From Bacteroidia bacterium (GTDB taxonomy: Bacteria > Bacteroidota > Bacteroidia > Bacteroidales > Azobacteroidaceae), in the NCBI GenBank assembly GCA_025996865.1, contig BNTV01000015.1, positions 1 through 60,130 of the forward strand: a DNA stretch of 60,130 nucleotides. The letters are read 5' to 3'. How positions within the stretch are numbered: position 1 is the stretch's first letter; the number at the start of each line of letters is the position of its first letter. Positions 55,725 to 60,130 of this stretch are shown here, one piece after another. The position numbers and the translations under genes are program-made. The notes beneath the pieces were generated by a model. It was not told the DNA's origin. It saw only the letters and a list, made by a program, of their open reading frames with translations, and did not search any database.

Positions 55725-56573
55725 TCAATTATAAACGGCATCTGTAATCTCCCGGATATCGACGCCATAGTGTTGAATCAGGTGATCGCGCATAATGTTG
55801 TATTTCTGTTTCAGCAAAGGATAAGCCTCTAAATTCGCACTGATGCTTTCGTATGTACCGGACATCACATTCCAGAAAAAGTAATATGTATCCCACCGGC
55901 GAGTCATGGAGGTCAGACTGGAAATATTCTGAAAAAAACCTCGCGCCATGAAATAATCGGGTGAAGAGATGGTTGTATTAGTCACTCTTGTATAAACAGT
56001 TCCGGCATAAAACGCTTCGGGAAATTCCAACGCATCCACATACGAATCACCCCACAATTGTCGTTGTAACCAAATTTTGTATGCTAATTTTGTCTCTTTT
56101 GACATTTTTACTATCGTATCGCTGCAATACGACAAGGCTAATTGATTCGCCGCAATACGGGTATATCGGTAAGTAGTTGAGGTTGTGAGTACCTGTTTCA
56201 AGGTATCCACCAGAAACACCTTATAGGGGAGATGCTTTTTCAAAAAATCGTCCGGATAAAATTTAAACCAGACATCATCCAGAAAATCAAGAAACGGCCC
56301 TACGTATGCAGGATCAGCCGGAGTGCCTTGATAAGGTGGAATGGTTGAATTTGCCACGTAGGTCCAAATGAAATCTCGTCGTGAAAATTCATACAAAAAA
56401 TAGGAGCCGTATTTTTCGTATAATTCAACAATCCGGTTGTCGGCAGGGGATTTTCCTTGTGGTAAAGTGTAAACAGGAAATGGCGCTTCGATTTCGCCCA
56501 AATTTTCTTCTTCAGTACATGCATTTGTTAATAAAACACTGCATATTATTACGAATAATACAAATTTGTTCAT
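55725..56573 (-). CDS. PUL-associated lipoprotein, zinc-metallohydrolase-like family without a visible HExxH
   Basis: About 282 residues from ATG 56571-56573 (a start at 56639 would put 22 residues before the signal and overlap susD). Lipobox LLTNACTEEENLG. The start (NRIVELYEKYGSYFLYEFSR) and the position after SusD recall the substrate-import-associated zinc metallohydrolase lipoproteins, but no HExxH is visible; the region where it would stand reads ALSYCSDTIVKMSKETKLAY. It may be a divergent or inactive member, or a different surface lipoprotein. Role in PUL 3 unknown. Confidence 0.6.
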   Translation of the reverse strand: MNKFVLFVIICSVLLTNACTEEENLGEIEAPFPVYTLPQGKSPADNRIVELYEKYGSYFLYEFSRRDFIWTYVANSTIPPYQGTPADPAYVGPFLDFLDDVWFKFYPDDFLKKHLPYKVFLVDTLKQVLTTSTTYRYTRIAANQLALSYCSDTIVKMSKETKLAYKIWLQRQLWGDSYVDALEFPEAFYAGTVYTRVTNTTISSPDYFMARGFFQNISSLTSMTRRWDTYYFFWNVMSGTYESISANLEAYPLLKQKYNIMRDHLIQHYGVDIREITDAVYN

Positions 56574-56592
56574 GATCTTTCGTTTTAGTTCG

Positions 56593-58005
56593 TTAATTAA
56601 TGTCTGTTCCGGCACGTTCCGGGCCATAAGCCGATGCATTCTGACTGAGCAACAGGTTATGCTCTATCATTAAATTAGGAATCGGTAACGTATAGAGCGG
56701 ATCCCGTTCCTTCAAGGTGTATTTTACCCAAGGATTACCGGCGCCAATCACATCGCGGTAAAGATGTTCAATCTGTGGCATTCCGTTTCGGCGTAAGTCA
56801 AACCAGCGGTGCATTTCAAAACACAACTCCAAGCGACGTTCTAAAAGAATTTCTTCCAATAAGCGCGAATTATCCGTAATTGTAAGGTCTGCATATCCTT
56901 TAATACGATTCCGTCGTAATTCGTTCAAATCGGAGAGCGCTTGATTTCCGGCAGAACCTCCTCGAACGACTGCCTCCGCACGGTTCAAATAAGCTTCTGA
57001 AATCCGCATCGTATTTGTTGGACGAACACTGGCGGAATTTTTTTTGGTAACACTCTTTTTGTCCGTTGCAAACCAGAAAGTCAATCGCATATCGTTGATA
57101 GAATAAAGGGATATCAATTCCGACGAAGGGCTAAAAGCGCTCACGGGCATCCCGTTCGATAGATCGGGAGAACCTGCTCCATACAACCACTCGACTTCGG
57201 AAAGGTCGTATGCAGTCAAATAAAATGGTGTTGAAAGTTGTGTGTAATCCGTCAAGCCTTTGCTGATTTTAATGGCTTTTGTGGCGGCATTCACGGCATC
57301 GTCCCATTGTTCCATGTAGAGATAAATCCTTGACAGAAGAATGTAAACAGAGCTTAGATTTATCCGGTAATTTCCCCGTGTTGCGTTATATTTCAAGAAA
57401 AGTTTTTCGGAATTTTGCAAATCGGACAATATTTGATTATATACATCAGCCACCGAAGAGCGTTTCATTCCGCCTTCTTCCAATCCGGAAGTCAGTTTCA
57501 GCACAACACCATCAGCCGCCTTATTTTCATTGTAGGGTTCCCCAAACATATTCACCAGTTGAAAATAGAGCATTGCACGCACAGCTAACGCTTCGGCCTT
57601 TGTTTTGTCGCGTTCTTCTTGTCCGCCAATGGCTTCATCGATGTAATCCAGCACCGCATTGCATCCCATAATACGTTCGTAAGTTTGGTCGTAGCCTTTT
57701 CCCAAGGTAGCGCCTGCGCGTTCCCACATATCCGGTTGCCAGGTAAAATATCCGAATCGGCCGGTAATATTTGCATTCACCGTTGCCGTCACTCTGGCTT
57801 CGTTAATTTCCACATCGTCATCAACAAGATAAAGAACCGGATATGGAATACTTACGGCAGGTTGAGGATATCCGGATCCCAGTAATAATTCGCTATAATC
57901 CGCCACCGTTTTCACTATCACTTCATCTTGTGAAGATTCTTTCAAAAAATCGGAGCACGAGCATAACATCACGACTACCGACAATAATATTATATTTCTC
58001 ATCAT
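56593..58005 (-). CDS. SusD/RagB-family lipoprotein of PUL 3
   Basis: 470 residues, short for SusD. Signal MMRNIILLSVVVMLCSC with lipobox. Motifs: CSDFLKESSQDEVIVKTVAD, AEALAVRAMLYFQLVNMFGE, LLEEILLERRLELCFEMHRW. It lies 19 bp after the interrupted susC. Confidence 0.92.
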   Translation of the reverse strand: MMRNIILLSVVVMLCSCSDFLKESSQDEVIVKTVADYSELLLGSGYPQPAVSIPYPVLYLVDDDVEINEARVTATVNANITGRFGYFTWQPDMWERAGATLGKGYDQTYERIMGCNAVLDYIDEAIGGQEERDKTKAEALAVRAMLYFQLVNMFGEPYNENKAADGVVLKLTSGLEEGGMKRSSVADVYNQILSDLQNSEKLFLKYNATRGNYRINLSSVYILLSRIYLYMEQWDDAVNAATKAIKISKGLTDYTQLSTPFYLTAYDLSEVEWLYGAGSPDLSNGMPVSAFSPSSELISLYSINDMRLTFWFATDKKSVTKKNSASVRPTNTMRISEAYLNRAEAVVRGGSAGNQALSDLNELRRNRIKGYADLTITDNSRLLEEILLERRLELCFEMHRWFDLRRNGMPQIEHLYRDVIGAGNPWVKYTLKERDPLYTLPIPNLMIEHNLLLSQNASAYGPERAGTDIN

Positions 58006-58024
58006 ATTTCTTTTTTTATTATTG

Positions 58025-60001
58025 TTAAAACATCATTTGTAAAGACAAAGACGTTGTTCTCCGGGCGGGCCAATCGCCGGTCTCAGGATCGACACCCCGC
58101 CATTTGGAAGAGAATGCATATAAGAAAGGATTAGTCATGCTCACCCTTATCTGCAATCGATCCAAGCCTTTCAAGCGAGCCACATTGACATCGTAAGAGA
58201 GGGAGATGGAACGGCAACGTATCATGTCGCTGCTCGCCGCTTGTTGATCGCTCAAATTATATAAATCGTATGGATTTTTCAATGTACGTGTAGAAGTTTG
58301 CGTCAACGGCAAGTAAACTTGTGTAGCTCCTACTCCGGGAATAGACGGAATGTCTGTAAATTCTTCGTCTCCCGGCTTCTGCCACCGTTGTGTCAACCGG
58401 TTGGAAAGATTGTGTTCGGGGGTAGGTGTACCGTTATTGGACGTTACATCGTACAGTTTTGGCAAACGCCGTTCGCCACCTAATTGGACATAGAATAATG
58501 CGTATAATGCAATATTCCTGTAACGTAGCTGTGTGTTCAGACCACCGGAGAAATCGGGGGTAAACTTACCGGATTTTATCAGGAAGTCCATCGGGCCATC
58601 CAATCCCGTCACCTCTATGTTATTGAACAACGGCGTTCCGTCAGCCGGATTCAGACCGGTAAATGCATACGAGTAAAATGTCGAATAGGGTTCTCCCTCC
58701 ACAATACAAGTTCCTGCCGTATAATCATTTATGTTGTTAACACGTCCGTTTTTCTCTATCTTGTTTCTGACAACAGCCGTATTCACAGAGAGTTGCCATG
58801 AAAAATCACGGGTACGTATCGGAGTCATCGTCACCGTAAAATCATATCCTGTGTTTGTCATTGTTGAACCTGAAACCAAGCCATTAGCCATACCGTTTTC
58901 ATAGCCGATGTCACGGGAAGAAAGTACATTGCTTGTTTTTTTGAAATAGTTTCCTTCAAAACCGATTCTTCCGTTAAACAAAGACAATTCAGCGCCAATA
59001 TTCCCTGTTTTCGTTTTCTCCCAGCCCAAATTCGGATAAGGCAACGACCTGATGCGGAGAATATATTGTTGGTAATAGTTTCCAAGTCCGACTAAACCGG
59101 GATTATTCGCGATAAGATGGGGTGATACGGACTGAACGGCATTTCCTTGATAACCATACGAAGCTAAAAAATCAAGATGGTCTATCCAGGAGGCGTTTTT
59201 ATGGAGAAATTCTTCTCGTCCGGCACGCCATTTTACGCCAACCGACCATGTAGGGGCGAATCGTTTGTTGTAATCCTGTCCAAAGCGATTGGAAGCATCC
59301 AAACGTGCGCTGCCGTTAACCACATAACGATCGCGGAAGATATAAACGGCGGTAGCGTATTCACTGATTTTGTTGTCAATTTTGTTTAACGCAGTGGCGG
59401 AACCATAAACTGTTGCGCTATTATCCGTCGGAGTTGTTGTTGCAGAAGCGCCTACCGGAAGATAGTCCTTGGGAGGTGTAGCAAAGGTTTCACCACGAAA
59501 ATGCAAGTAACCATAGCGCAAGTTGGTACCGCCGTCCATATTCACCGACTGTGTTTCCAAACCGGCCTGCAAAGTCATCCTGTGTTCATCCTTAAATATA
59601 TGATCGTACACGAACGCATTTCTGGCGACAAAGGTAGATGTGGTCGTATTTCCCGTTTCCAGAATACCACCAAAAGGCAATTTTGTCATTCCCATTTCCG
59701 GAGCGGTACTACCTACACTTCCATATTCGAAACCGCGATACTGCGTAATGTGAAACGATTGTTCGGTAGCATATTTTTTCGTCGTAGCAGATGAGGAAGC
59801 ATACGAATAAGTGCCTTGGTATTGTAATCCCGGGATAATTATCCACTTCACGTTCACAGCAGCATTCCAAGTGCGGGTGTTGTTGGCGCTGTTTGTATTA
59901 TCCAACTCATTCAGTATATTGTAATTGTAACTTCTTTTATTTGTTATTGCGGTACTTGTAACTCCGGTTGTCCATTTTTCATGATAGGCATAAGAGCCAT
60001 C
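58025..60001 (-). pseudogene. SusC/RagA TonB-dependent transporter interrupted by an IS1-family element
   Basis: About 658 codons of the C-terminal barrel remain: YRSYNYN-like IL NELDNTN stretches, ALYALFYVQLGGERR, and an end ISLSYDVNVARLKG ... SLSLQMMF with aromatic closing residues. The reading frame continues upstream past a TTG at 59905 (SYAYHEKWTTGVTSTAITNK) and is lost at about 60002 where the IS end begins; the first in-frame codon inside the IS is stop TAG. Signal peptide, regulatory domain and plug are not in this window. The gene is interrupted unless the IS is excised. Full-length family members have about 1000 residues. Confidence 0.8.
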
Positions 60002-60130
60002 GGTAGTGTCCTAAATTATCAGAATACATTATTTCCATAAGTTCCTGTTTTATAATAATACCTTTCGATATAGATTCCAATAACATTGTCGTGTATCTGT
60101 TCGTTCTTTGAAAAACATATCGTTTTTCTG
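60002..60130 (-). mobile_element. IS1-family element, one end only
   Basis: The junction at 60002 begins GGTAGTGTCCTAAATTATC, of the GGTnnTG kind expected for IS1-family terminal inverted repeats. The element extends beyond the window, so the other end and the target duplication cannot be checked. Confidence 0.65.
60019..60130 (-). CDS. IS1-family transposase, C-terminus only
   Basis: About 36 residues to a TGA at 60019-60021: RKTICFSKNEQIHDNVIGIY. This matches the conserved C-terminal end of IS1-type transposases, (K)TICYSKS-x-IH-x-VIG. The DDE core is outside the window. Reading direction is toward the susC remnant. Confidence 0.68.
   Translation of the reverse strand, partial: RKTICFSKNEQIHDNVIGIYIERYYYKTGTYGNNVF

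Noticed and set aside
59903..59905. TTG as the start of the PUL 3 SusC
   Set aside because: The frame continues upstream with receptor-like sequence up to the IS junction; the family needs a plug and signal that are missing.
1..60130. tRNA, rRNA or prophage
   Set aside because: No cloverleaf, rRNA or phage structural or integrase sequence was recognised on either strand.

Overview
The window reads as a Bacteroidales chromosome fragment. It carries three SusC/SusD-type polysaccharide utilization loci (PULs), type IX secretion (T9SS) C-terminal tails, a GldA/GldFG-type transporter, promoters of the Bacteroides form TAnnTTTG, and starts without Shine-Dalgarno sequences. A plant-polysaccharide degrader close to Bacteroides, Dysgonomonas or Paludibacter would fit. 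The genus is inference.

PUL 1 (1-20900, all minus strand, read from 20843 down to 1) is a pectin locus. Its order is PL1 pectate lyase with T9SS tail, small beta-sandwich protein with T9SS tail, SusC, SusD, FN3/beta-helix surface lipoprotein, KdgF-like cupin, a second SusC and SusD, GH2, a beta-helix plus beta-sandwich protein, and an esterase cut by the window edge. The genes abut or overlap (TGATG, TAATG, ATGA), so it looks like one transcription unit from a TAATTTTG promoter at 20893-20900. The lyase would cut homogalacturonan outside the cell, the SusCD pairs would import oligosaccharides, and KdgF would process unsaturated uronate.

Accessory island (20970-24218) lies between PULs 1 and 2 and is mostly plus strand. 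A palindrome (21466-21481) and a canonical promoter (21511-21518) precede a leader peptide resembling GG-Bacteroidales natural-product precursors. The leader now runs out of frame into an HEYGH metallopeptidase-like remnant. An intact alpha/beta-hydrolase lipoprotein follows, then a galactosyltransferase-like fragment, a truncated LanC-like fragment and a broken IS1634-type transposase. I read this as a decayed peptide natural-product (RiPP) locus. A 39-bp copy of the 3' end of the PUL 2 DoxX fusion gene lies at its left side.

PUL 2 (24226-49707, minus strand) starts with an ECF sigma factor and FecR anti-sigma factor, followed by STN-containing SusC, SusD, a 1452-residue modular GH39-like enzyme, a stand-alone version of its repeated module, GH92, a GH67-like TIM-barrel protein, GH105, a second GH92, a DoxX/Tat-like/TIM-barrel fusion, and a second clan GH-A enzyme with a CBM9-like region. 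The mix suggests a mannose- and uronate-containing polysaccharide; no lyase is present. The repeated module, the GH67-like protein and the DoxX fusion are the best candidates for undescribed biology.

Right part (49708-60130): a WG-repeat protein and a beta-CASP metallo-beta-lactamase protein on the plus strand, then on the minus strand the GldFG-like and GldA-like ABC transporter genes and PUL 3 (lipoprotein, SusD, SusC). The PUL 3 susC is interrupted at about 60002 by an IS1-family element whose transposase C-terminus is readable to the window edge.
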